A DNA stretch of 64,000 nt, from NCBI RefSeq assembly GCF_005405285.1, contig NZ_BJDT01000001.1:158726-222725 (forward strand). The letters run 5' to 3'. The position numbers and the translations under genes are program-made. The first letter of the stretch is position 1. Each line of letters starts with the position of its first letter. Below, piece after piece: positions 44,572-54,096 of the stretch. This stretch comes from Weissella sagaensis (GTDB lineage Bacteria > Bacillota > Bacilli > Lactobacillales > Lactobacillaceae). The notes beneath the pieces are model-generated. The model was not told the origin of the DNA and made no database searches. It saw nothing but the letters and a program-made list of their open reading frames with translations.

Positions 44572-45912
44572 ATGCAAGATCTAACAAGTGGAAAACCCAC
44601 TAAAGTTATCCTGATGTTTGCCATCCCGCTGATGATAGGGAACATGGTACAGCAACTGTACAATATTTCTGATACGCTGATTGTTGGGCAGACATTAGGT
44701 GTTAATTCATTGGCTGCAGTTGGTGCAACAGGAAGCATTCAATTTTTAATTATGGGTTTCGTACAAGGATTTAGTTCTGGAATGGCGATTATTACGGCGC
44801 AACGATTTGGTGCACAAGATGTACGTGGTGTACGAGAGTCATATGCAACTAGTATCATTGCTGGGGTAATCATGTCGATTATTCTAACTGTCGTTAGTTT
44901 GGTATTTTTAGACACCTTACTAAACGTGATGCAAATGCCGGCTGCAATTTATGATGAAGCTAAGCTCTTTATTGGTATTATTTTGGCTGGAACCATTATG
45001 ACAATGGGATATAATGTCATCTCAAATGCGATGCGTGCGGTGGGAGATAGTAAAGCGCCGTTATATTACCTAATTATAGGTATGATTGTTAACGTGACAT
45101 TAGAACTATTGTTGATTCTAAAATTCCATTGGGGTGTTGAAGGGGCAGCAACAGCAACGGTGTTTGCGCAATTCGTCTCAGTTGCCATTTCACATTGGCA
45201 TATTACAAAATATAACGATACATTAAGGCTTAGTTGGTCGGATTTTAAATTACCAGCGGGTGATTTGAAAAAACATTTGTTGGCTGGGCTACCAATGGGA
45301 TTCCAGCAATCAATTATTGCGATTGGAGCGGTAACATTAGCAACCGCTGTTAATACATTAGGAACGGATGCTGTTGCTGCGAATACGGCGGCTTCTAAGG
45401 TTGATCAAATTAGTACGCAACTTTTGATGTCAATTGGGGTTGCAATGGCTACTTATACGGCGCAAAACTTTGGTGCTGGTAAGTATGATCGTATTCTAGA
45501 AGGTGTTAAAAAGTCGCTAACAATTTCAATTAGTTTGAGTTTTGTCCTTGGTGCAATCGAAGTTATCTTCGGTCGTCAATTGGTTACGTTATTCGTCGGT
45601 GCTGGGCAACATGAAGTGATGAATTTGGCGCAAGAGTTTTTCTGGGCAAATGGACCATTCTACTTTATTTTAAGTACATTATTCATTTTGCGTTATACAT
45701 TGCAAGGATTAGGGGATGTACGAACACCAACTTATGCTGGTATGGGTGAAATGGTTATGCGTTCAGTTACTGCCTTTTCATTAGTAGCTTGGTTTGGCTT
45801 CTTCGGAGCTAGCTTAGCTAATCCATTAGCATGGTTAGGATCATTATTATTCTTGATTCCGGCATGGCGTCGTATGGTTAAAAAATTAAGAGGCATGAAA
45901 AGTGCAGCTTGA
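44572..45912 (+). CDS. MATE-family efflux transporter
   Basis: A 446-residue MATE (MepA/DinF-like) protein with two six-helix halves. MIGNMVQQLYNISDTLIVG at the start and GFQQSIIAIGAVTLATAVN at the second half are family-specific. Likely Na+ or H+ driven drug or metabolite export; substrate unknown. ATG 44572 is eight bases after GAGGAG. It sits between araE and araR, but its own terminator and promoter suggest it is not part of the arabinose regulon. Confidence 0.88.
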   Translation: MQDLTSGKPTKVILMFAIPLMIGNMVQQLYNISDTLIVGQTLGVNSLAAVGATGSIQFLIMGFVQGFSSGMAIITAQRFGAQDVRGVRESYATSIIAGVIMSIILTVVSLVFLDTLLNVMQMPAAIYDEAKLFIGIILAGTIMTMGYNVISNAMRAVGDSKAPLYYLIIGMIVNVTLELLLILKFHWGVEGAATATVFAQFVSVAISHWHITKYNDTLRLSWSDFKLPAGDLKKHLLAGLPMGFQQSIIAIGAVTLATAVNTLGTDAVAANTAASKVDQISTQLLMSIGVAMATYTAQNFGAGKYDRILEGVKKSLTISISLSFVLGAIEVIFGRQLVTLFVGAGQHEVMNLAQEFFWANGPFYFILSTLFILRYTLQGLGDVRTPTYAGMGEMVMRSVTAFSLVAWFGFFGASLANPLAWLGSLLFLIPAWRRMVKKLRGMKSAA

Positions 45913-45940
45913 TCAGGATAAATAAACAGTGTTATATGAA

Positions 45941-45986
45941 ATAGCAGGCAAGGAAAACGAATGGTTTCCTTGCCTGCTATTTTTTG
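45941..45986 (+). terminator. Terminator after the MATE gene
   Basis: ATAGCAGGCAAGGAAAAC / GGTTTCCTTGCCTGCTAT, 18 pairs with one mismatch, then TTTTTT. Confidence 0.92.
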
Positions 45987-46072
45987 CATTAACTATAAAA
46001 TAATTTCAAGTTTATATCTTGATCATAGTTTCCAAAACCTTTACCAAATAAAGTCATACCACCTTTATGGCA

Positions 46073-47155
46073 TTATTCCGGTTTCATAGATGAATTACGA
46101 ACAATGATATCTGGTTCATAAATGATGTCATGACCAGGTTGTCCATTGATAATATCAAGAAGTATCTGGGCAGCATCGCGCCCCATTTTACGTTTAGGAT
46201 GACGATTAGTTGTTAGGCTAGGCGTCATGTAAGATGATAAACCGTAGTCATCAAAGCCAACAATCGCAATGTCTTCAGGGATTCTAAAACCAAGTGATCT
46301 AATTAGATCAATGGTTTGTATGGCTAAAGAATCATTATATAGGGCTAACGCCGTTGGACGATTGGGCATTTCCAAATAAGTCTCGATTTTATTTAAAATT
46401 AAGGCGTTATTTTCCTCATCATTTGATTGGTACATGATGAGATTACTATCCAACGCGTAGTCAGGCTGAGTTTGAAAGGCCTTATAAAAACCTTGCATAC
46501 GATGAGCGCCCTGAATATCATCAACTTTAAAGACGCCTAAAATACGTTTGTGACCTTGTGAAATAAGGTGCTCAACTAATTGAGATTCGGCTTCAATATC
46601 GTTAATGCCTAAATAATTGAAGTTGAGGTTATCATAAGTAGAATTAATGAAAACTGTCGGAATGTTCAGTTTTTTAATTTGATCGTACAAATCTTTATTA
46701 GGATTTGGTAATGCTGACATCGTTGGTTCAATGATGAGGCCACTAACGCCACTTTCAATGATGCGTAATAAACTACGACGTTCACGATCGAAAGTGTTGT
46801 GGGTATTACTGATAAATAAAGCATACCCAGCATCAGAAATCACTTGGTCAATCCCGCTGATGATTTCTGGGAAAATATAATCCGCCAGATGGGTTGTGAC
46901 AACACCAATCACTTTGTTTTCAGTTTTAACAGCTGGTACTTTTTTCCAATCATTTACATACATCCCATCACCTTGAATACGATATAAGTAGTGTTCTTGT
47001 TCTAGACCTGCAGTAGCACGTCTAACGGTGTAACGGCTCACATTGTATTGTTCAGTTAGGTTTGCTTCAGTTGGTAATTTATCACCGATTGCAAATTTAC
47101 CAGAAATAATATCATTGCGGAGCCCTTTTTTGACGATGTCATATTTTGTATCCAT
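46073..47155 (-). CDS. araR: Arabinose-responsive repressor
   Basis: A 360-residue AraR with a GntR-type N-terminal winged helix (KLPTEANLTEQYNVSRYTVRRATAGL, given in part) and a LacI/GalR-like effector domain (VIGVVTTHLADYIFPEIISG to VGFDDYGLSSYMTPSLTT). This two-part build is typical of AraR. Three AraR-box sequences stand at araE and araB. ATG 47155 has GGGGGGC upstream. Divergent from araBDA, so it probably also controls itself. Confidence 0.93.
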   Translation of the reverse strand: MDTKYDIVKKGLRNDIISGKFAIGDKLPTEANLTEQYNVSRYTVRRATAGLEQEHYLYRIQGDGMYVNDWKKVPAVKTENKVIGVVTTHLADYIFPEIISGIDQVISDAGYALFISNTHNTFDRERRSLLRIIESGVSGLIIEPTMSALPNPNKDLYDQIKKLNIPTVFINSTYDNLNFNYLGINDIEAESQLVEHLISQGHKRILGVFKVDDIQGAHRMQGFYKAFQTQPDYALDSNLIMYQSNDEENNALILNKIETYLEMPNRPTALALYNDSLAIQTIDLIRSLGFRIPEDIAIVGFDDYGLSSYMTPSLTTNRHPKRKMGRDAAQILLDIINGQPGHDIIYEPDIIVRNSSMKPE

Positions 47156-47268
47156 AATGTGCCCCCCGTTTTTTAAACATAGATAATAAGTCCCATTATA
47201 CAAAAAAATTCACCTATAAAAAAGTGCGCAATAACCTGGTCTGATAAGGAATTAAAAACCAAGCTATT

Positions 47269-47284
47269 ATTTGTACATACAAAT
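47269..47284. promoter_or_regulatory. AraR operator 1 in the araR-araB region
   Basis: ATTTGTACATACAAAT, a perfect-length AraR box with one change from the B. subtilis-type site. Confidence 0.9.
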
Positions 47285-47301
47285 TTTTGGGTTTTGACTT
47301 G

Positions 47302-47317
47302 ATTTGTACGTACAATT
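47302..47317. promoter_or_regulatory. AraR operator 2 in the araR-araB region
   Basis: ATTTGTACGTACAATT, centred 33 bases after operator 1 (about three helical turns), between a TTGATT -35 (47299) and TATTAT -10 (47322). The spacing suggests cooperative binding of two dimers. Confidence 0.92.
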
Positions 47318-47333
47318 GTTTTATTATAATACT

Positions 47334-47347
47334 TGTAAACGGTTACA
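47334..47347. promoter_or_regulatory. CcpA cre site at araBDA
   Basis: TGTAAACGGTTACA fits TGWAANCGNTNWCA fully and lies at the transcription start, so glucose repression is expected. Confidence 0.85.
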
Positions 47348-47383
47348 AATACGAAAAAGTTCTCATCTGAAGGGAATAAAGTA

Positions 47384-48997
47384 ATGAATAAAGAACAAAT
47401 TCAAGAACAAATTACAACAGGGAAAGCCGCTTTGGGGGTTGAGTTTGGTTCTACTCGTATTAAGGCAGTACTGGTTGCAACTGATTATTCAGTTATTGCA
47501 GTTGGTAGCCATAATTGGGAGAACAAACTTGAAGGTGGTGTTTGGACATATTCATTAGAAGATGTCTGGACAGGTTTACAAAGTGCTTATAAAAATTTAA
47601 CAGAAGTTATTGATGATGAATATGGTGTGAAAGTTACACGTTTGGCATCGTTTGGTATTGCAGCGATGATGCACGGTTATTTAGCCTTTGATAAAGATGA
47701 TCAATTGTTAGTGCCATTCCGGACTTGGCGTAATGCGATTACTGGCCAAGCAGCGGCGGAGTTAACAGAAATGTTTGACTTTAACATTCCACAACGTTGG
47801 AGTATCGCCCACTTATACCAAGCAATTTTAAATCAAGAAACTCATGTGAAAGAAATTAACTTCTTCACAACATTAGCTGGTTATGTTCATTGGCGGTTGA
47901 CTGGTGAAAAGGTGATTGGTATTGGGGATGCATCAGGAATGTTCCCAATTGATTCAAACACAAATGACTATAATCAGGAAATGATTGATCAATTCAGCTC
48001 ATTAAAGACAGTCCAACAATATTTGTGGGAACTACGTAAAATTTTGCCAACAATTAAATTAGCTGGTGAAGAAGCTGGTAAGCTGACTGCAGCTGGTGCA
48101 AAACTATTAGATCCATCTGGTACTTTGCAACCTGATGCGATTGCTGCTGCGCCTGAAGGAGATGCTGGAACTGGTATGGTGTCAACTAACTCAGTTAAGC
48201 AACGTACTGCTAATGTATCTGCTGGAACATCTGCCTTTGCAATGGTTGTTTTGGAAAAAGAATTGTCACAAGTCAATGAAAATATTGATATGGTGACAAC
48301 GCCAGATGGGTCAGCCGTCGCTATGGTGCACATTAACAATAGTACGTCAGAGATTAATTCTTGGGCGCGTGTCTTTACAGAATTTGCTGCAGCCATTGGG
48401 GCAACGGTAACTGGTGGTGAAATCTTCAGTGCATTGTTTAACAGCGTATTAAAGGCTGATCCTGATGCTGGTGGGTTACTAAGCTATGGATATCATTCAG
48501 GCGAAAACATCACAGGAATGGCTGAAGGACGACCAATGTTTGTCCGGACACCAAATGCGAAGTTTACTTTGGCAAACTTGATGCGCATGCATATATATAG
48601 TGCCTTTGGTGCCATGAAGATTGGCTTGGATGTATTGGCTAAAGAACAAGTTGCCATGGATTCGGTCATTGCACAAGGTGGTATTTTTACAACACCAGTT
48701 GTTGCACAAAAGATGTTGGCAGGTGTGATGAACACCCCTGTTACATTGATGAAAAATGCAGGTGAGGGTGGCCCATGGGGAATGGCCGTCTTATCACAAT
48801 TTGTTACCAATCATGCAGCTAATCAAACATTAGCTGATTATCTAGATAACGATGTCTTTAAATCTCAAGAAAGTACAACAATTGTACCCGATCCAGAAGA
48901 TGTTGCTGGCTTTGCAAAGTTCATGGCACGTTACGAAGCCGGTTTGCCAGTTGAGCAGGCTGCGATTGATCAGATGCCAGTTGTTGAGGAGGATTAG
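47384..48997 (+). CDS. araB: L-ribulokinase
   Basis: A 537-residue FGGY-family kinase making L-ribulose 5-phosphate with ATP. LGVEFGSTRIKAVLV is the first phosphate loop; MMHGYLAFD, ASGMFPID, and NVSAGTSAFAM (second phosphate loop) follow, with GGIFTTPVVAQKMLA near the end. First gene of araBDA. Of the lactobacillus type, slightly shorter than the enterobacterial enzyme. Confidence 0.93.
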   Translation: MNKEQIQEQITTGKAALGVEFGSTRIKAVLVATDYSVIAVGSHNWENKLEGGVWTYSLEDVWTGLQSAYKNLTEVIDDEYGVKVTRLASFGIAAMMHGYLAFDKDDQLLVPFRTWRNAITGQAAAELTEMFDFNIPQRWSIAHLYQAILNQETHVKEINFFTTLAGYVHWRLTGEKVIGIGDASGMFPIDSNTNDYNQEMIDQFSSLKTVQQYLWELRKILPTIKLAGEEAGKLTAAGAKLLDPSGTLQPDAIAAAPEGDAGTGMVSTNSVKQRTANVSAGTSAFAMVVLEKELSQVNENIDMVTTPDGSAVAMVHINNSTSEINSWARVFTEFAAAIGATVTGGEIFSALFNSVLKADPDAGGLLSYGYHSGENITGMAEGRPMFVRTPNAKFTLANLMRMHIYSAFGAMKIGLDVLAKEQVAMDSVIAQGGIFTTPVVAQKMLAGVMNTPVTLMKNAGEGGPWGMAVLSQFVTNHAANQTLADYLDNDVFKSQESTTIVPDPEDVAGFAKFMARYEAGLPVEQAAIDQMPVVEED

Positions 48998-49003
48998 TTA
49001 ATA

Positions 49004-49699
49004 ATGTTAGAAGATGTTAAGCAACGTGTTTATGATGCTAACATGGCTTTGCCCAAGCATGATTTAATTAAGTTTACTTGGGGAAATGTTTCAGAAATTG
49101 ACCGTGAAAGTGGTTTGTTTGTCATTAAGCCTTCAGGGGTGCCATATGATGAATTAAAGCCTGAGGATATGGTAGTTGTTGATCTTGAGGGTAAGATTGT
49201 CGAAGGTGATCTTAATCCATCAAGTGATACGGAAACACATCGTGTCCTTTACAAGGCATTTCCAGAGGTTGGTGGGATTGTGCATACGCACTCACCATGG
49301 GCGGTGTCATTTGCTCAGGCTGGTATCGATTTGCCAGCTGCCGGTACGACACATGCGGATACATTCTATGGGGATGTACCGGTTGCTCGCCAGATGACTG
49401 ATGAAGAAATCAAAGGTGAGTATGAGTTGGAAACAGGTAATGTGATTGTTGAAACATTTAACAAACGCGGGATTGATCCAATGGCTGTGCCAGCTGTTTT
49501 GGCACAAGATCATGGACCATTTACCTGGGGACCAACTGCCGATAAAGCTGTATATAATGCAGTGGTGTTGGAAGAGTCAGCTAAAATGGCTTACCATACA
49601 TTGATGTTAAATCCGCATGGTATTCATGTTTCACAGGCACTATTAGATAAGCATTATTTGCGTAAGCATGGGGCTAATGCTTATTACGGTCAAAAGTAG
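49004..49699 (+). CDS. araD: L-ribulose-5-phosphate 4-epimerase
   Basis: A 231-residue class II aldolase-like zinc enzyme. Zinc ligands are in VHTHSPW (HxH) and the late His of [16 protein letters not shown] and [10 protein letters not shown] bind phosphate. Produces D-xylulose 5-phosphate, the phosphoketolase substrate. It begins seven bases after araB, with GAGGAGG inside the araB end. Confidence 0.95.
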   Translation: MLEDVKQRVYDANMALPKHDLIKFTWGNVSEIDRESGLFVIKPSGVPYDELKPEDMVVVDLEGKIVEGDLNPSSDTETHRVLYKAFPEVGGIVHTHSPWAVSFAQAGIDLPAAGTTHADTFYGDVPVARQMTDEEIKGEYELETGNVIVETFNKRGIDPMAVPAVLAQDHGPFTWGPTADKAVYNAVVLEESAKMAYHTLMLNPHGIHVSQALLDKHYLRKHGANAYYGQK

Positions 49700-49744
49700 A
49701 CGTTTGGTTGTTGTTATTTAGATATTTCAGGGGGAAATGAAATA

Positions 49745-51169
49745 ATGTTAAGCACAGAAAATTACAAGTTTTGGTTTATTACAGGGTCACAATTTTTGTA
49801 CGGTCCAGAAGTATTAGATAAGGTAGAGGCAAATGCGAAGGATATCGTTGATAAGTTGAACGAATCAGGTAAGCTACCTTATCCAGTAGAATTTAAGTTA
49901 GTTGCAACGACTTCAGAAAATATTGCTGAAGCAATGAAGGAAGCTAACTACGATGATTCAGTTGCCGGTGTTATTACATGGATGCACACTTTCTCACCAG
50001 CCAAGAACTGGATTCGTGGAACGCAACTATTGCAAAAGCCTTTGCTACACTTTGCTACGCAATACTTAGAAGAATTGCCATATGATGACATTGACTTTGA
50101 TTACATGAATACAAATCAATCAGCCCACGGTGATCGTGAGTATGCATTTATCAATGCACGCCTACGTTTGAACAATAAGATCGTTTATGGTCACTGGTCT
50201 GATGAAGAAGTGCAAGCACAAATTGGTAAGTGGATGGACGTTGCAGTTGCCTACAACGAATCATTCAAGATTAAAGTTGCTGCATTTGCTGATAAGATGC
50301 GTAATGTTGCGGTTACTGATGGTGACAAAATTGAAGCACAAATCAAGTTTGGTTGGCGTGTAGACTACTGGGCAATGGGTGACTTAGTTGCTGAAGTTGA
50401 TGCAGTTAGTGATGAAGATATTGATGCTAAGTATGAAGAACTACAAGAAGTTTACGACTTTGTTGTCGGTGATAACACACCTGAAAAGTTTGAACACAGT
50501 GTTAAATATCAAATCCGTGAATACTTTGGTTTGAAGCGCTTTATGGATGCTCGTGGTTATACGGCATTTACCGATAATTTCGAAGATTTGTACGGTCTAG
50601 AACAATTACCAGGTTTGGCAACACAAATGTTGATGGCTGAAGGTTACGGATTTGCTGGTGAAGGTGACTGGAAGACTGCTGCATTAGCACGCTTGATGAA
50701 GGTTATGTCACACAACAAGCATACTGTCTTCATGGAAGATTACACACTTGATTTGCGTAAGGGTCACGAAGCTATCTTAGGATCACACATGTTAGAAGTT
50801 GATCCAACAATCGCTTCTGACAAGCCACGAGTTGAAGTTCATCCAATGGACATTGGTGGTAAGGCTGACCCAGCACGTTTGGTCTTCACTGGTATGGAAG
50901 GGGATGCTATCGACGCAACCCTTGCTGATTACGGTGACGAATTCAAGTTGATGTCATATGATGTAAGTGGTAACAAGCCTGAAGCAGAGATGCCATTGTT
51001 ACCAGTGGCCAAGCAATTATGGACACCAAAGCAAGGTTTGCGTGATGGATCAGTTGGTTGGTTGACAATTGGTGGTGGTCACCACACAGTTCTATCATTT
51101 GATATTGATTCAGAACAATTATCAGATTTGTCAGCTTTGTTTGAATTAACATATGTTGATATCAAGTAA
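49745..51169 (+). CDS. araA: L-arabinose isomerase
   Basis: A 474-residue enzyme converting L-arabinose to L-ribulose. [12 protein letters not shown] at the start, [14 protein letters not shown] in the middle, and the metal site residues in [19 protein letters not shown] and GGGHHTVLS. Third gene of the operon. The next 185 bases have a 21-base tandem repeat but no strong terminator. Confidence 0.96.
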   Translation: MLSTENYKFWFITGSQFLYGPEVLDKVEANAKDIVDKLNESGKLPYPVEFKLVATTSENIAEAMKEANYDDSVAGVITWMHTFSPAKNWIRGTQLLQKPLLHFATQYLEELPYDDIDFDYMNTNQSAHGDREYAFINARLRLNNKIVYGHWSDEEVQAQIGKWMDVAVAYNESFKIKVAAFADKMRNVAVTDGDKIEAQIKFGWRVDYWAMGDLVAEVDAVSDEDIDAKYEELQEVYDFVVGDNTPEKFEHSVKYQIREYFGLKRFMDARGYTAFTDNFEDLYGLEQLPGLATQMLMAEGYGFAGEGDWKTAALARLMKVMSHNKHTVFMEDYTLDLRKGHEAILGSHMLEVDPTIASDKPRVEVHPMDIGGKADPARLVFTGMEGDAIDATLADYGDEFKLMSYDVSGNKPEAEMPLLPVAKQLWTPKQGLRDGSVGWLTIGGGHHTVLSFDIDSEQLSDLSALFELTYVDIK

Positions 51170-51176
51170 CACGCAC

Positions 51177-51215
51177 AAAAAAATCTAAAATCTCATTAAA
51201 AAAATCTAAAATCTC
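51177..51215. repeat. Two-copy 21-base tandem repeat
   Basis: AAAAAAATCTAAAATCTC occurs twice with a 21-base period just after araA. It may be replication slippage; no function visible. Confidence 0.8.
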
Positions 51216-51355
51216 TCATATTTAAATTGTCGGTAATGGTGTGTCGTTAAAACATATTGTTACTGACTTTTTATGTTATCTGGTATGATATACCATTGAG
51301 ATGTTAACATATGAATAAGACAAGTTTGCATTTAAAAAGGGGAACAAGAAACACA

Positions 51356-52204
51356 ATGGATATAACGACGAAACTTCAATTAGCAGACGGTTATCAAATG
51401 CCACAACAAGGTCTAGGGTTATATAAAGTAACAGATCAAGAAAACTTAACGCAGGTGGTTAAAACAGCTTGGCAAACAGGATACCGTTTGTTTGATACGG
51501 CACAAATGTACCAAAATGAAGCTGAGGTTGGAAATGCTTTGCGGTCATTAGACGTTTCTCGAGAAGACTATTTTGTGACAACAAAAGTTGCTGAAAAGAA
51601 CCAAGGTTACGATGCGACGCTCGCTTCAGTTGAACAATCATTAAAAGACTTGCAAATGGATTATGTGGACTTATTAATGGTTCATTGGCCATTGCATGAA
51701 CAATTCTTTGATACTTGGCGTGCATTTGAACGATTGCAAGAGGAAGGCTTAGTGAAGTCTCTAGGAACCTCAAATTTTGGTATGATTCATTTGCAATATT
51801 TAGCGACACAAGCCAATGAAATGCCAGTAGTTAATCAAATTGAAAACCACCCTCATTTGGTACAACCTGAATTACGCAATTTTTTGCGAGAAAATGATAT
51901 TGTGACGCAGGCTTGGGCACCGCTTGGGCGTGGTTCTGTTTTGGCTGAACCGGTCATTATTGAAATTGCTGAAAAATATCACAAATCACCAGCTCAGGTC
52001 GTTTTACGTTGGCATTTAGCGAATGGAACCAGTATCATTCCAAAATCGGTACATCCACAACGAGTAATCGAAAATGGGGACATCTATGACTTCTCACTAA
52101 CAGTAGAAGAAATGATGACAATTGATAATTTGAATAATTTTACTCGGATTAGTCAAGAACCAGAACAAGTATATGAACGTGGTAGCCAATATCCTCACCA
52201 TTAA
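51356..52204 (+). CDS. Aldo/keto reductase
   Basis: A 282-residue AKR with the tetrad and motifs: FDTAQMYQNEAEVG (Asp and Tyr), TTKVAEK (Lys), LLMVHWPLHEQ (His), SLGTSNFG, and NADPH-binding SIIPKSVHPQR. Reduces carbonyls with NADPH, possibly 2,5-diketogluconate- or glyoxal-type. ATG 51356 follows AAAAAGGGGAA by 12 bases; an upstream in-frame ATG (51311) lacks a site. Confidence 0.9.
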   Translation: MDITTKLQLADGYQMPQQGLGLYKVTDQENLTQVVKTAWQTGYRLFDTAQMYQNEAEVGNALRSLDVSREDYFVTTKVAEKNQGYDATLASVEQSLKDLQMDYVDLLMVHWPLHEQFFDTWRAFERLQEEGLVKSLGTSNFGMIHLQYLATQANEMPVVNQIENHPHLVQPELRNFLRENDIVTQAWAPLGRGSVLAEPVIIEIAEKYHKSPAQVVLRWHLANGTSIIPKSVHPQRVIENGDIYDFSLTVEEMMTIDNLNNFTRISQEPEQVYERGSQYPHH

Positions 52205-52223
52205 CAAATAAGACTAATTATAA

Positions 52224-52355
52224 GCGCGTGGGACGAAAGATGTTCTAAAGCCAGTTGTAACGTGACCAACTTAAATAGCGTTACAATAAGGTTTCAATCT
52301 GTCGAAGCACGTTTAAAGACGTTGGGACTAAAGAAGATGTTCCAACGTCTTTTTG
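52224..52355 (+). repeat. Structured segment with a repeated GGGAC...TGTTC motif and terminator
   Basis: This part of the 330-base gap holds GTGGGACGAAAGATGTTCT (52229-52245), a hairpin TGTAACG/CGTTACA (52256-52284), and a related TTGGGACTAAAGAAGATGTTCC inside a strong terminator (AAAGACGTTGG / CCAACGTCTTT, 52315-52352). Direct similarity between the two GGGAC parts suggests a repeat family. The rest of the gap to 52535 is AT-rich with no ORF. Confidence 0.6.
52315..52355 (+). terminator. Terminator after the aldo/keto reductase region
   Basis: AAAGACGTTGG-GAC / GTTCCAACGTCTTT then TTTG. Confidence 0.88.
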
Positions 52356-52534
52356 TTAAAAATATTTCAACTATAAGTCTGCAAGCTTTTTACATATAAA
52401 ATAATTTGTGTACCAATCTTCTTATTTTTTAGCAATTAATGTGACATTTTAACGGATTCAAATCGTTAGTATAGATGTCAGCAAAATAGCTGATGTTTTG
52501 AATGGCCATTCGATAAAAAAACTAAGGAGATTTC

Positions 52535-52771
52535 ATGATGGTAGAAAATAAGTCAAAGCAGACAGAGGCGATTAAGGTAAAGATTGTCGGTAAGGGACCC
52601 CATGATTTAGTCGTAAATCGGCAATTTTTTGTCAAAAAGGGCACGACAGTTATGGAGTTGTCAGAACTAGCACGGATTATCGAGTTACTTGGTGCTGAAG
52701 ACACAATCGAGAAGATTATTACAGTGGATACGAAAGAACATGCATTGATAACCACAAAAGTTAGTCAATAA
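52535..52771 (+). CDS. Small hypothetical protein paired with a DUF2922-like protein
   Basis: A 78-residue (or 77 from the next ATG) ORF with AAGGAG upstream. It has a likely beta start (IKVKIVGKGPHDLVVNRQF) and a helix-rich, acidic second half. I do not recognise it firmly; its size and place beside a DUF2922-type protein recall the DUF1659/DUF2922 pairs of Firmicutes. Confidence 0.6.
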   Translation: MMVENKSKQTEAIKVKIVGKGPHDLVVNRQFFVKKGTTVMELSELARIIELLGAEDTIEKIITVDTKEHALITTKVSQ

Positions 52772-52784
52772 GGAGGAAGTTGTG

Positions 52785-53048
52785 ATGGATCAAGTACTGG
52801 AATTATCATTTATGACTAAAGGTGATGGTAATGCGTCAACACCAAAAAAGGTAACGGTGATGAAGTTAAAAAATCCGGATGTCAACCTGACCCAGGAGGT
52901 TGTGTATCAAGCGATGTTAAAGTTAGCTGATTTATTATTCTTAGTAAACGCAAAAGGTGAGTCGATGACGCTAGGCACACCTTATATGGCACAATTGGCC
53001 ACTACAAATAAAAAAACACTTTTTGAAATGACACCAAAACGCGTTTAA
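52785..53048 (+). CDS. DUF2922-like small protein
   Basis: An 87-residue protein: LELSFMTKGDGN, KKVTVMKLKNPDVNLTQEVV, then AMLKLADLLFL, which fits the beta-beta-helix pattern of DUF2922. AGGAGG lies eight bases before ATG 52785. Separated by 13 bases from the previous small gene, and followed by a terminator, so the pair is a self-contained operon. Confidence 0.68.
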   Translation: MDQVLELSFMTKGDGNASTPKKVTVMKLKNPDVNLTQEVVYQAMLKLADLLFLVNAKGESMTLGTPYMAQLATTNKKTLFEMTPKRV

Positions 53049-53056
53049 TTAAAATG

Positions 53057-53104
53057 AAAACACTGGATATGACATTTTACAATGTATATATTCAGTGTTT
53101 TTTG
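53057..53104 (+). terminator. Terminator after the small gene pair
   Basis: AAAACACTG-ATAT / ATAT-CAGTGTTTT. The next 240 bases hold only AT-rich DNA with a possible -10 TATAAT at 53293. Confidence 0.82.
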
Positions 53105-53348
53105 TATAATTAAAACTAATTAAGGTGTTTTTTGAATTTTTATTGCATAAACTATCGTTAAGTGCTAATATTTATACATTGATAACGAATGGTAGTTGGG
53201 CAGTAGTCGTTGGGATAGATGAAAAAGATGATTATATTCTTTTTTATTGAATAAAAATGTGCTTGTAAGCAATTTTAATCCGGTTTATTGCATATAATTT
53301 CAGTTACTATTAGTGTTTTATGAATCAGCAATAGATGGGAGTCAAAAT

Positions 53349-54080
53349 ATGGCAATTTTAGAAATAAAAGATTTACATAAAGAGTACGGTGGTAATACAG
53401 TATTAAAGTCAATTAATGCTGGCGTTGAAGAGGGTGATGTTATTGCAATTTTAGGACCTTCAGGTACAGGGAAGTCAACGTTACTACGTGAGTTAAATAT
53501 GTTAGAGCACCCAACATCAGGTGCTGTGATTTTTGACGGTCAAGATATTACACAAGCCAATGAAACACAACTCGATAAGATTCGACAGGATTTGGGAATG
53601 GTTTTTCAAAGTTTTAATCTCTTTCCTAATATGACTGTTTTAGATAATGTCAAAATTGCGTTGGTAAAGGTTAAGGGTGTTGCTGATAGTGAAGCAACTA
53701 AAACAGCTGAAAAATTCTTGGCAAAAGTAGGTGTAGCAGATAAAGCTGATGTTTATCCAGCATCATTATCAGGTGGACAACAGCAACGTGTGGCAATTGC
53801 TCGGGCACTGGCCATGAATCCTAAGATCATGTTGTTTGATGAACCAACATCAGCGTTAGATCCTGAAATGGTTGGAGAAGTCTTAAAAACAATGCGTGAA
53901 TTAGCACAAGAAGGTATGACAATGTTGGTCGTAACGCACGAAATGGGCTTTGCTCGTGAAGTGGCTTCAAAAATTTGGTTTATGAGTGATGGTGAAATGA
54001 CAGCTTACGATACGCCAAATAACTTTTTTGAAAATTCGGATTCAGAACGTGTACAAAGTTTTTTAGCGAAGATGTTGTAA
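53349..54080 (+). CDS. glnQ: Polar amino-acid ABC transporter ATPase (GlnQ-like)
   Basis: A 243-residue ATPase: GPSGTGKSTLLRELN, LSGGQQQRVAIARAL, MLFDEPTSALDPEMVG and VTHEMGFARE, the last being typical of the polar amino-acid uptake group. Start ATG 53349 after GGGAG. Pairs with the fused binding-permease protein 16 bases downstream. Confidence 0.9.
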   Translation: MAILEIKDLHKEYGGNTVLKSINAGVEEGDVIAILGPSGTGKSTLLRELNMLEHPTSGAVIFDGQDITQANETQLDKIRQDLGMVFQSFNLFPNMTVLDNVKIALVKVKGVADSEATKTAEKFLAKVGVADKADVYPASLSGGQQQRVAIARALAMNPKIMLFDEPTSALDPEMVGEVLKTMRELAQEGMTMLVVTHEMGFAREVASKIWFMSDGEMTAYDTPNNFFENSDSERVQSFLAKML

Positions 54081-54096
54081 GAAAGGCATTTTATTT

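Noticed and set aside
47989..48810. Long minus-strand ORFs inside araB (and similar shadows inside other genes)
   Set aside because: They are antisense to well-recognised enzymes, have no ribosome sites and show no family features.
53320..53334. ATG-AAT-CAG-CAA-TAG, a would-be MNQQ leader before the glutamine-type transporter
   Set aside because: No ribosome site in front of it and no terminator or antiterminator pairing nearby; too short to be more than chance.
53107..53348. Long intergenic region before glnQ as a possible riboswitch
   Set aside because: No stable hairpin with a T run close to the gene; only AT-rich DNA and a -10-like box.
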